From Candidatus Limadaptatus stercoravium (GTDB lineage: Bacteria > Bacillota > Clostridia > Christensenellales > CAG-917), in contig DVJC01000080.1 in assembly GCA_018710835.1 (NCBI GenBank), positions 1-33,703 on the forward strand: 33,703 nt of DNA, read 5' to 3'. A program made the translations under genes and the position numbers. Positions 8,082 through 16,955 of this stretch are shown piece after piece (position 1 is the stretch's first letter; every line of letters begins with the position of its first letter). The notes under the pieces were generated by a model that saw only the letters and a list, made by a program, of their open reading frames with translations, made no database searches and had not been told where the DNA came from.

Positions 8082-8164
8082 AAATAGATGGGCATGAAAC
8101 CTGTGGTTTCTCGTCGGTGGCGTTTGCGCTAGACAAATTGCTTACGAAGTCCGTCTATTTTTTG
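8082..8164 (+). ncRNA. Candidate ~80-nt structured RNA with 5'/3' closing stem and U-tract
   Basis: Begins ~7 nt after the -10 box; AAATAGATGGGC pairs with GTCCGTCTATTT (two G-U), internal GAAACC-TGT-GGTTTC, then a T-run. Confidence 0.35.
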
Positions 8165-8436
8165 TTTATAAAGCCGCATTCGAACGTCTGACAGGCTTTG
8201 AGATCTGCCTGCCGACACCGCATTGCTGTCCTCCGTCAAAACCGTCGGAAAATCCGAATCCGAAACGGATGCCGCTCAGGGATTCGAAACGCTGCTGTAT
8301 TGTCGTTTGCAGCCTGCGCATCAGCTTTTTACGCCTGTTCGGCAATATTTGCCGCGCTCTCCTGAGCCTCGGCATCCGCAAGCGTTTTGCGTGACGGTTT
8401 TCCTTTTATTGCGCTTGCCGCGGTTTGCTCAGTCTG
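8129..8436 (-). pseudogene. Decayed minus-strand Ala/Gln-rich coding remnant ending ...SLSDVRMRLYKQKIDGLRKQFV*
   Basis: QTEQTAASAIKGKPSRKTLADAEAQESAANIAEQA*KADAQAANDNTAA in one frame, continued after a shift by AASVSDSDFPTVLTEDSNAVSAGRSQSLSDVRMRLYKQKIDGLRKQFV*. Confidence 0.4.
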
Positions 8437-8528
8437 AAAACGTATCCGCGACTTACACATGTCATTGCGATCCGCATTGAGTTATACGCATTCAGCCGCA
8501 CGATTTTTGCCGTGTTCCGCCCGTCCGT

Positions 8529-9770
8529 TCATCCCGTTACGCGGCAAAGCGTTTCTCTGACGGCGATCACGGCGTGCTCGAACGTCAACGCCCCCTGAAC
8601 GTAGACGATGTAAGGCTCTTTAATCGGCGCGTCGGCGCTGAGTTCGATCGACGAGCCTTGCACGAATGCGCCTGCCGCCATGATGACGTCGTGCTGATAG
8701 CCCGGCATTGCCCACGGCACGGGAACGACGTTGCTGTCGACGGGCGAAACGCTCTGGACCGCCTCGCAAAAATCCGTAAGCTGTTTTGCGGAGTCCATGC
8801 GGATGCTGGTGACGATGTCGTAGGCAGGCATTCCTGCCGCCGGAAGCGTGGAAAAACCGAGTTTTCCGTATGCTTTTGCAAACAGAAAGGCACTTTTCAG
8901 TGCGTTTTTGGTGACTTGCGGCGCCAAAAACAGCCCTTGGTAAAAGCGCGTGTAACCGCCGTCGTAAGAGCCCACTTCTGCGCCCAGTGAAGGCGCGGTC
9001 AACCGTTTTGCAACCAGATCGACAAGGTCTTTTTTGCCGGCGATATAACCGCCGGTGGGCGCAATGCCTCCGCCGATGTTTTTGATGAGCGAGCCGGCAA
9101 TGAGATCGGCGCCGACTTCTGCGGGTTCGGCCTTTTCTACAAATTCGCCGTAGCAATTGTCTACCAAAACCAACGTTTTCGGGCTTATCTTCTTGACAAA
9201 CGCTATCAATTCGGCGATTTGCTCGACGGAGATCGCGCTGCGCCATTCGTAACCGCGGCTGCGTCCGACGAAAACCGCCTTGACGAAACGCTTTTTCAGC
9301 GCATTTTCGACGGCTTCGTAATCGAAAAGCGGCGTAAGCCCGTCGTATTTCAGGGCGATCGAGTCAAAATCTATGCCGAACTCCTTGAGCGAGCCGCAAT
9401 TTTCACCCGATATGACGTCTTCGAGCGTGTCGTAAGGTTTGCCGGACACCGAAATAAAGATATCGCCCGGACGAAGCACGCCGAACAGCATGAGTGTCAG
9501 CGCCTGTGTGCCGGCGGTGATCATGGGAGAAACGACGGCACTCTCGGCGCCGAGCGCGTCCGCAAACACCTGCGACAGCGTATCTCTGCCGGCGTCGTCG
9601 TAGCCGTATCCCGTGCTTCCCGTAAAATGCCTCGCCTGAACGGCGTTTTTGCGGAAAGCGCCGAGCACCTTTTCCTGATTGAAAAGCGCAATGTCGTCAA
9701 TACGGCGAAATTCCGCCGCGAGTTCGCCTATACATTCGTTTACAAGCCTTTCGGCGCTTTGTCTGTCCAT
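8529..9770 (-). CDS. Methionine gamma-lyase/aluminum-resistance family PLP enzyme (YnbB-like)
   Basis: Start MDRQSAERL at 9770; TGYGYDDAGRDTL...GTQAL...GSLIKNIGGGIAPTGGYIAG; located downstream of miaA as in other Firmicutes. Confidence 0.8.
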   Translation of the reverse strand: MDRQSAERLVNECIGELAAEFRRIDDIALFNQEKVLGAFRKNAVQARHFTGSTGYGYDDAGRDTLSQVFADALGAESAVVSPMITAGTQALTLMLFGVLRPGDIFISVSGKPYDTLEDVISGENCGSLKEFGIDFDSIALKYDGLTPLFDYEAVENALKKRFVKAVFVGRSRGYEWRSAISVEQIAELIAFVKKISPKTLVLVDNCYGEFVEKAEPAEVGADLIAGSLIKNIGGGIAPTGGYIAGKKDLVDLVAKRLTAPSLGAEVGSYDGGYTRFYQGLFLAPQVTKNALKSAFLFAKAYGKLGFSTLPAAGMPAYDIVTSIRMDSAKQLTDFCEAVQSVSPVDSNVVPVPWAMPGYQHDVIMAAGAFVQGSSIELSADAPIKEPYIVYVQGALTFEHAVIAVRETLCRVTG

Positions 9771-9940
9771 TTTACCCTTCAAGTATTCTATATTTTTGCC
9801 GTTTTTATAATAGCATGACCGGTTCCGCCCTGCGCCCGACGTTATCCGAATTGCCTCCGCAAGCCACCGGGAATACCGACGGCGAAGCCGGCAAACCGTG
9901 CGTATTCTGATGCCGGAAGCCGCCGAAATGCGGCAGACAT

Positions 9941-10903
9941 TCATTTGTGTGCGCGCAGTCTTTCCGACACATAGCGCGCCGCGCCGTCGAAATCTCCGAC
10001 TTCGAAACTTTTTGCAAAGGCGTAACGCCTGAACCATGTAAGCTGGCGTTTGGCGTAATTGCGCGTATGTTTTTTGACGAGTTCGCGTACGGCGGAGCGT
10101 TCCGCGTCGCTCAGACGGATCTCTCCGTCCGAGATGCGGTCCGCATAAGGGGCAAATTCCTTATAGCCGATCGCCTGCATGCTTTGGACGGAAAAATCGG
10201 GGTTCAGTGCCGCGATCTCGCGCTCAAGTCCGCCCGCGAACATTGCGTCCGTACGGGCGTCTATCATTGCATACAGTTTCTGCCTGTCCGACGGCTCGAA
10301 GCGCACGGCGATGACGTCGGGTTCGGCGGTCCTGTCCGCGGAATCGGACATCTTTTTGCCGCACAACGCGACTTCGAGCGCGCGTATCACGCGCTTTTTG
10401 TCGTTGGGATGCAGCCTCGCCGCAGTAGCGGGATCCGCCTCCGCAAGCCTTGCGTATACGGCTTCGCCGCCTGATTTTTCGTAGTCGGCCTCGAGTTTTT
10501 CGCGCAGCGCGGCGTTTTTGTCCGTGTCCGAGAAACTCAGCGGATAAAACAGGCTCTCGAAGTAAAGCCCCGTACCGCCCGCGAATATCGGAAGTTTGCC
10601 CTCGGCGAGAGCCGCGATGCCTGCTGCCGCAGCTTCTTCGCGGTAACGCGCTACGGAAAATTCCTCGTCGTAGGCGGCGACGTCGATCATGGCGTGCGGC
10701 ACTTCGCGGCGGCGCGCCGCGCTTTCCTTGGCGGTGCCCACGTCCAGTCCGCGGTAGATCTGCATGCTGTCCGCGGAAATTATCACGCCTCCGACTTCTT
10801 TTGCAAGCCTGAAGGCGAACTCCGATTTTCCGGAAGCGGTAGGTCCCATGACGAACACCGCATTCGGCGCGGAGAAAGGATTTGCCTGCGTCCGCACGTT
10901 CAT
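9941..10903 (-). CDS. miaA: tRNA dimethylallyltransferase MiaA
   Basis: VFVMGPTASGKSEFAFRLA, ISADSMQIYRGLDVGTAK, FAGGTGLYFESL. Confidence 0.95.
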   Translation of the reverse strand: MNVRTQANPFSAPNAVFVMGPTASGKSEFAFRLAKEVGGVIISADSMQIYRGLDVGTAKESAARRREVPHAMIDVAAYDEEFSVARYREEAAAAGIAALAEGKLPIFAGGTGLYFESLFYPLSFSDTDKNAALREKLEADYEKSGGEAVYARLAEADPATAARLHPNDKKRVIRALEVALCGKKMSDSADRTAEPDVIAVRFEPSDRQKLYAMIDARTDAMFAGGLEREIAALNPDFSVQSMQAIGYKEFAPYADRISDGEIRLSDAERSAVRELVKKHTRNYAKRQLTWFRRYAFAKSFEVGDFDGAARYVSERLRAHK

Positions 10904-12849
10904 ACTATCCTCAGAAACATCTTTTCGAAGTCGCGTCTGGTGAGCGCGACCACCGCGGGACGTCCGTGCGGACACTTCTGCGGCAGACTGCCTTTGTCGT
11001 CGATGAGATTTGAAAGTACGTATTCGATCTGTCTGCGGGTGAGATGTTCGCCGCCTTTTATCGCGGCGCGGCAGGCGTCACGGCAGACGACATCTTTGAG
11101 AAGGTCGGATATCTTTACCTCGCCGTCGTCGAGCATGTGGGAGAACAGTTCCGCAAGAAAGCGGTTGAAGTCCATGCGTACGACGGGTTCCGGCACGGCG
11201 TACACGATGTAGCTTCCCGTCTTTTTCTCGATGATGAATCCCATTGCGTTGAGCGACGGCATTATCTTTTCGAAATACTCCTGCTCTTCGCCCGAAAGAC
11301 GCAGTTTGTGCGGAACGAGCAGCGTCTGCGAATATTCGGACGCGAGCGAAGAGGAAAGTTTGTCGTAAAGGATACGTTCGTGCGCAGCGTGCTGGTCGAT
11401 GATGTATACGACGTTCGCGCGTTCGACGATGAGATAGGTGTCGAACACCTGTCCGACGACCGTACCGTCGAAAAGACGGAACTTGTTGTTCAAACTATTC
11501 GCTAAATCCTCGTCATCGGATTCGGTGCTTGCTATTATGAACGCGTCGTCGGATCCCGAATGCGTACCGGCGGCAAAAGGTTCGATCTGGCTGTCAGCTG
11601 CGGCGTTCCGCCTGTTGCCGCGGCGTGCGCCGCCGGCGGTTCTGAGCGACGACAGGTCGAACGGCACGTCCGGAGCAAAGCCTGCGGACGCATACGGTTC
11701 GGGGGCTGCGGACGGAAAACTTCCGTATGCGGTATCGGTGTCGCGCGCGTAAAGCGAAGCGGTGTCGATCGCCGTTTGCTCGTAAGCGTCGTACGATGCG
11801 GCCGGCAAACCGCCGTCCCCGGCTTCCGGCATCCGGGAAAACCCGTGCGGTTCTCCGCCGAAAACGCTTTTGAGCGCGTCCTCAACCGCCCTGAACACCG
11901 CGCCGAATACCGCGTTTTTGTTGCGGAAACGCACTTCGGACTTGGCGGGATGCACATTGACGTCCACCTCGTCGAAAGGCACGACGACATCCAGCACATA
12001 CATCGGATAGGTGCGCTTGACCAGATAATCGCGGTATGCCTTGTCCACTGCGGCGGAAACCGTATCGTTCTCCACCACGCGGCCGTTGACGATGACGGTC
12101 TGACGTGAGCGCGTAGGCGCCGTATAGTTCACCTCCGACACGTATCCGCTCACTCTGACGCCGCTCGAAGAAACTCTTTCCACCGCTATGAAGCGCGAAA
12201 GATCGAGGTCGGGATACACTGCTGCGATCGCGTCGGCAAGCTCTCCGCCGGAATGCTCGATGATGCTGCCTTTTTCGCAGGCGTAGCTGATCCTGAGCGA
12301 CGGATTGGCGAGCACGAGTTTCTCTACCGCGTCGGTGACGTAACGAAGCTCCGCAGACGCTTTTTTAAGGAATTTGAGGCGCGCCGGAGTGTTGAAAAAG
12401 AGGTTCTCCACCGTCACGGACGTACCCTTTGCACGGCTGTCGGCGCGCTCCTCGGCAACCGCGCCGCCTTCGAGTCTGATGAGATTGGCGCAATCCGAAC
12501 CGTCGGCGCGCGACACGAGCGTTACTTCGCTGACGGAAGCTATGCTCGCAAGCGCTTCGCCGCGGAATCCCAGCGTCGCTATGGTATCAAGGTCTGCTAT
12601 CTCGGCAAGTTTGCTTGTTGCGTGCGGAAGAAAAGCGGCGCGCATGTCCTCTTTGAGTATACCCGTACCGTTGTCGCTCACCGTAATGCGGCGTATGCCT
12701 CCTTCTTCCACGGTGACGGAAATATCCGTCGCGCCCGCGTCGATGCTGTTCTCGGTAAGTTCCTTCACGACGGATGCCGGCCGTTCCACCACCTCGCCGG
12801 CGGAGATCATGTTGAACACGCCGGGCTGAAGCACATTGATCTTTCCCAT
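10900..12849 (-). CDS. mutL: DNA mismatch repair protein MutL
   Basis: GHKL motifs (ENSIDAGATDI, DNGTGI, GFRGEAL), C-terminal DQHAAHE, ACRAAIKGGE, CPHGRP. Confidence 0.97.
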   Translation of the reverse strand: MGKINVLQPGVFNMISAGEVVERPASVVKELTENSIDAGATDISVTVEEGGIRRITVSDNGTGILKEDMRAAFLPHATSKLAEIADLDTIATLGFRGEALASIASVSEVTLVSRADGSDCANLIRLEGGAVAEERADSRAKGTSVTVENLFFNTPARLKFLKKASAELRYVTDAVEKLVLANPSLRISYACEKGSIIEHSGGELADAIAAVYPDLDLSRFIAVERVSSSGVRVSGYVSEVNYTAPTRSRQTVIVNGRVVENDTVSAAVDKAYRDYLVKRTYPMYVLDVVVPFDEVDVNVHPAKSEVRFRNKNAVFGAVFRAVEDALKSVFGGEPHGFSRMPEAGDGGLPAASYDAYEQTAIDTASLYARDTDTAYGSFPSAAPEPYASAGFAPDVPFDLSSLRTAGGARRGNRRNAAADSQIEPFAAGTHSGSDDAFIIASTESDDEDLANSLNNKFRLFDGTVVGQVFDTYLIVERANVVYIIDQHAAHERILYDKLSSSLASEYSQTLLVPHKLRLSGEEQEYFEKIMPSLNAMGFIIEKKTGSYIVYAVPEPVVRMDFNRFLAELFSHMLDDGEVKISDLLKDVVCRDACRAAIKGGEHLTRRQIEYVLSNLIDDKGSLPQKCPHGRPAVVALTRRDFEKMFLRIV

Positions 12850-15480
12850 TTAGCCCTCCGCCTTCTTTTTCAGATCGTTGAGCACCGTAAGCGCCTGGAG
12901 CGGCGTAAGATTCTCCACGTCGATGTCCTTGAGTTCCTTTTCCACTTCGGATTCCTCTTTGTCGAAAAGACTTGTCTGCTGCACCGCTCTGCCGTTCGCG
13001 CCCGAAGCCAGCAGGATGCTGTTGGAGTCGCGGTCGCCGGCGCGGCGTTCCAGCTCCGTCATTATGCGGCGCGCACGCTCGATGACCGACTTTTTGACGC
13101 CGGCGAGCGAAGCCACTTCCACGCCGAAACTGCGCGGCGCACTTCCCCTTGCGATCTTGTGCAGGAATACTATCCTGTCCCCCGTTTCGCTGACCAGCAC
13201 GCGGTAGTTCTTGACTCCGCCGAAACTTTCCGCGTCGGTAAGCTCGTGGAAATGCGTGGCAAACAGCGTTTTGGCGCGGATCTCCGAGGTGATGTATTCC
13301 AGCACCGCCCATGCGATGCTCAGCCCGTCGTAGGTGGACGTGCCTCTGCCTATCTCGTCAAGCACCAGCAAAGAGGACGACGTGGCGTAATTCAGTATCG
13401 TCGCCACCTCTATCATCTCCACCATAAAAGTGGACTGTCCGCCCGTGAGGTCGTCGCTTGCGCCTATACGGGTGAAGATCCTGTCCGTGAGCGTGATCTC
13501 CGCGCTCTTTGCCGGCACGAACGAACCTATGTGCGCCATCAGGGTGATGAGCGCGACCTGCCTCATGTAAGTGCTCTTGCCCGCCATATTCGGTCCGGTC
13601 AGAATCATGGTACGGTTGTCCCCGCTGTCGAGAAGGGTGTCGTTGGGCACGTATGCGCCGTGTTCCATGAGCGTTTCTACGACGGGGTGTCTGCCGTCCC
13701 TGATGTTGATGGCTGCGACCTTTTTCCCGATCACCGGTCGGACGTAATTTCCGCGCACCGCGACCGCCGCGAAAGACTGCAGCACGTCCAGCGCGGCGAC
13801 GGCGCGCGCCGTTTTCTGAAGTTCGGCGAGTTTTGCGAGCGTCATGCTCTTCAGTTCGTCGAAGATCCTGTTCTCCAGCGCGGTCGCCTCCTCGTGGGCG
13901 GTGAGAATGCGGGTTTCTATCTCCTTGAGTTCGTCCGTGACGAACCGCTCCGCATTCACCAGCGTCTGCCTGCGCTGATAGCGGTACGGCACTTTGTCGA
14001 GCAGCGACTTGCTCACTTCTATGTAGTAGCCGAATACGCGGTTGCTGTTTACTTTGAGCGTCTTTATTCCGGTGGCTTCCCTCTCGCGCTGCTCGAGGTT
14101 GGCAAGCCATGCCTGCGCGGTGGATTTGATGTCCCGGAGGGAATCCAGCTGCTCGTCGTAGCCTTTCGCCACGATATAGCCGTTGTCCTTATCCGAAGGA
14201 TCGTTCTTGCGCGCAAGCGCGGCGTTGAGCACCGCCGCCACGTCCGGAAGCGGCTGAATGTCGGCAGCGATCCTCCTGACCAGCGGATCTTTCACTTCCG
14301 CGAGTGACTTTTTCAGACCGGGAAGCACGCTTAGCGTGTCCGATACGGCGATGAGCGTCGCCGGAGTCGCCGAGCCGTAAGCCAGCCTGCCGGAAAGGCG
14401 TTCCAGATCGCGGACGTCGGAGAGGAGCTCCGCCGCTTTCTCCCTTGCGGCGCGGTTTTGTGCAAGCGCGCCGACTGCGTCCAGACGCGCATTGATCTCC
14501 TTTTCGCCGCGCAGCGGTCTTTCTATCCACGCGCGGAGCATTCGCGCTCCCATCGCGGTGCGCGTTTTGTCCAGCACTCCGAGGAGCGACCCCGTCTTTT
14601 TACCGTCGCGTGCGCGGGCGGTAAGTTCCAGATTGCGCCGCGTGGCGGCGTCCAGCAGCATGAAGGAACTGTCGTGCAGATACGCGGGAGGACTCATCTG
14701 CGAAAGAGTGCGCTTCTGCGTCTGGGACAGATACTCGAACAGTCCTCCGGCGGCGCAAACCGCCAGCTCCTTGTCGTCACACTCGAAAGCCGCCAGCGAT
14801 GCCACGTTGTAAGCCTCGCGCAGCTTCTTTTCCGCCGTCTTGTGATTGTAGGCGAAATCGTGGTAACAGCGCGGTCTGACGTCCGCGGAAGCGAAGTACG
14901 GCACACTGCGCCACACGGACTCGAACTCCGCGTTGCAGACGAATTCCGAAGGACTTGCGGACGATAGCACGTCGCTCAGCCGCGTGCGCCAGTCGTCACC
15001 TTTATATTCGTATACCGTAAGCTCCCCCGTGCTGATGTCCGTCCACGCAAGCCCGAACGCGTTGCCCGAAAGGCAGACGGAAGCGAGATAATTGGTGCTC
15101 TTCGAGTCCAGGATATCCTCCTCGATCACGGTGCCGGGAGTGACCACGCGCACCACGTCGCGTTCCAGCATCCCCTTTGAGGTTGCGGGGTCGGTGAGCT
15201 GTTCGCATATCGCCACGCGGTAGCCCGCGTCGATAAGGCGGCGGATATAGTTGTCCACCGCGTGGTGGGGCACTCCGCACATGGGCGCGCGCCTGTCCTT
15301 CAGCCCGCATTCGCGTCCCGTGAGCACGAGATCGAGCACGCGCGAAGCGACCTCCGCGTCCTCGAAAAACATCTCGTAGAAGTCGCCGAGTCTGAAAAAC
15401 AGCAGACAGTCGGGATAATTGGCCTTTATCTCGAAATATCTCTGCATCATAGGGGAAAGTTTGCTTACGTCGATTTCCAT
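12850..15480 (-). CDS. mutS: DNA mismatch repair protein MutS
   Basis: FFRLGDFYEMFFEDA, TGPNMAGKSTYMRQVALI, LDEIGRGTSTYDGLSIAWA. Confidence 0.98.
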   Translation of the reverse strand: MEIDVSKLSPMMQRYFEIKANYPDCLLFFRLGDFYEMFFEDAEVASRVLDLVLTGRECGLKDRRAPMCGVPHHAVDNYIRRLIDAGYRVAICEQLTDPATSKGMLERDVVRVVTPGTVIEEDILDSKSTNYLASVCLSGNAFGLAWTDISTGELTVYEYKGDDWRTRLSDVLSSASPSEFVCNAEFESVWRSVPYFASADVRPRCYHDFAYNHKTAEKKLREAYNVASLAAFECDDKELAVCAAGGLFEYLSQTQKRTLSQMSPPAYLHDSSFMLLDAATRRNLELTARARDGKKTGSLLGVLDKTRTAMGARMLRAWIERPLRGEKEINARLDAVGALAQNRAAREKAAELLSDVRDLERLSGRLAYGSATPATLIAVSDTLSVLPGLKKSLAEVKDPLVRRIAADIQPLPDVAAVLNAALARKNDPSDKDNGYIVAKGYDEQLDSLRDIKSTAQAWLANLEQREREATGIKTLKVNSNRVFGYYIEVSKSLLDKVPYRYQRRQTLVNAERFVTDELKEIETRILTAHEEATALENRIFDELKSMTLAKLAELQKTARAVAALDVLQSFAAVAVRGNYVRPVIGKKVAAINIRDGRHPVVETLMEHGAYVPNDTLLDSGDNRTMILTGPNMAGKSTYMRQVALITLMAHIGSFVPAKSAEITLTDRIFTRIGASDDLTGGQSTFMVEMIEVATILNYATSSSLLVLDEIGRGTSTYDGLSIAWAVLEYITSEIRAKTLFATHFHELTDAESFGGVKNYRVLVSETGDRIVFLHKIARGSAPRSFGVEVASLAGVKKSVIERARRIMTELERRAGDRDSNSILLASGANGRAVQQTSLFDKEESEVEKELKDIDVENLTPLQALTVLNDLKKKAEG

Positions 15481-16830
15481 TCAATCCTCCGTAACTCCGA
15501 ACAGCGACGCCGAACGCGCCTCGTTTATCCTTACCTTTACGAACTCTCCTATCCTCCCGGCATCGCCCGGAAAAGTCGCCAGTCTGCCGCTCTCCGTCCT
15601 GCCGCACAGCATGCCTTCGTGCTTGGGCGACACGTCCTCGGCGAGCACTTCGTACACGTTGCCGACATAATTCTCGGAAAGCTCCTTGGTGACGGCGTTC
15701 TGCAATTTGATGAGTTCGCCTATGCGTCTGCGTTTGACCGCATACGGGATCTGCGGCATTTCCGCGGCGGGAGTGCCCTTCCGCGGCGAATACACGAATG
15801 TGAACGCATTGGAGAAGCGCACGCTGCGGACAAGATCCGTCGTGTCCGCAAAATCCTCTTCCGTTTCCGTCGGAAATCCCACCATGACGTCCGTGGTTAT
15901 GCCGATGTCCGGCATGGCGGCGCGGAGTTTCTCCGTCAGCGCGAAGTACCGCTCTCTCGTATAACGGCGGTTCATGTCCTTCAGCACCTTGTCCGAACCC
16001 GACTGTACGGGAAGATGGATGTTGGAACATATTTTGTCCGAGCACGCCATCGCGTCGATGACTCCGTCGGTGAGGTCTTTAGGGTGCGAAGTCATGAACC
16101 GCACGCGGAACTTCCCGTCTATGCGGTCTATCCCGCGGAGCAGCCGCTCGAAGCTCTCCCCTCCCGAAAGGTCGTGGCCGTAGGAGTTGACGTTCTGCCC
16201 CAGCAGCGTGATCTCCTTGTATCCGCCGTCCACGCAGCGGCGCACCTCGTCGAGCACAGCGTCCATGGGACGCGAGAGTTCTCGTCCGCGGACGTAAGGC
16301 ACTATGCAGTAAGTGCAGAAATTGTTGCAGCCGTAGATGATGTTCACCCACGCGTTCGGAAAGCTCGTGCGCGTCACCGGAGTGCGCTCGTCGCGGTCGA
16401 GATAGTCGGGGGCGTACTCCGTGTCAAACGCGCGGTAACGCTTGTCCGAGCGCTTTTTCATCGCCGCCCTCGCCTTTTTCACCTTCTCGATCTCGCCGGG
16501 AAGAGCGAATATGTTGCGCGTGCCGAGCACGATGTCCACATAAGGATAACGCTCCCTGATGACTTCCGCCGCGCCCTCCTGCTGCGTCATGCAGCCGCAT
16601 ACGGCGATAATAATGCCGGGATTCTTCTTTTTCTCCGCCTTTACGACTCCGATGTTGCCCAAAGCTCTCCGCTCCGCGTTGTCGCGGATGCAGCAGGTGT
16701 TGAAGACGATCACGTCCGCGCTTTCTCCGTCCGCGCATGCCGTGCCGCCCATGCCTTCAAGGAGTCCCGCGATCTTCTCGGACTCGTGCACGTTCATCTG
16801 GCAGCCGTAGGTGACTATCTTGTAACGCAT
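15481..16830 (-). CDS. miaB: tRNA methylthiotransferase MiaB
   Basis: Start MRYKIVTYGCQMNVHESE; radical SAM YGCNNFCTYCIVPYVRGRE; TRAM domain. Confidence 0.95.
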   Translation of the reverse strand: MRYKIVTYGCQMNVHESEKIAGLLEGMGGTACADGESADVIVFNTCCIRDNAERRALGNIGVVKAEKKKNPGIIIAVCGCMTQQEGAAEVIRERYPYVDIVLGTRNIFALPGEIEKVKKARAAMKKRSDKRYRAFDTEYAPDYLDRDERTPVTRTSFPNAWVNIIYGCNNFCTYCIVPYVRGRELSRPMDAVLDEVRRCVDGGYKEITLLGQNVNSYGHDLSGGESFERLLRGIDRIDGKFRVRFMTSHPKDLTDGVIDAMACSDKICSNIHLPVQSGSDKVLKDMNRRYTRERYFALTEKLRAAMPDIGITTDVMVGFPTETEEDFADTTDLVRSVRFSNAFTFVYSPRKGTPAAEMPQIPYAVKRRRIGELIKLQNAVTKELSENYVGNVYEVLAEDVSPKHEGMLCGRTESGRLATFPGDAGRIGEFVKVRINEARSASLFGVTED

Positions 16831-16955
16831 TTTGCTTCCTTTTCTTTCGATTGATGCCCGGACCGCCGTCACGCGCGGCTGTACGCGCCCGCACGGGCGC
16901 AATTCCGATTAAATCATTATACATAAAAACCGCCGAAAACACAATAATAATCGCA

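Noticed and set aside
8082-8164. tRNA or SRP RNA at the structured segment
   Set aside because: No T-arm GGTTCRANNCC or SRP GGAAGCAGC-type core; kept only as an unassigned candidate RNA.
12253-14307. 684-aa plus-strand ORF
   Set aside because: Antisense to mutL/mutS; shadow ORF.
15262-16854. 530-aa plus-strand ORF
   Set aside because: Antisense to mutS/miaB; shadow ORF.
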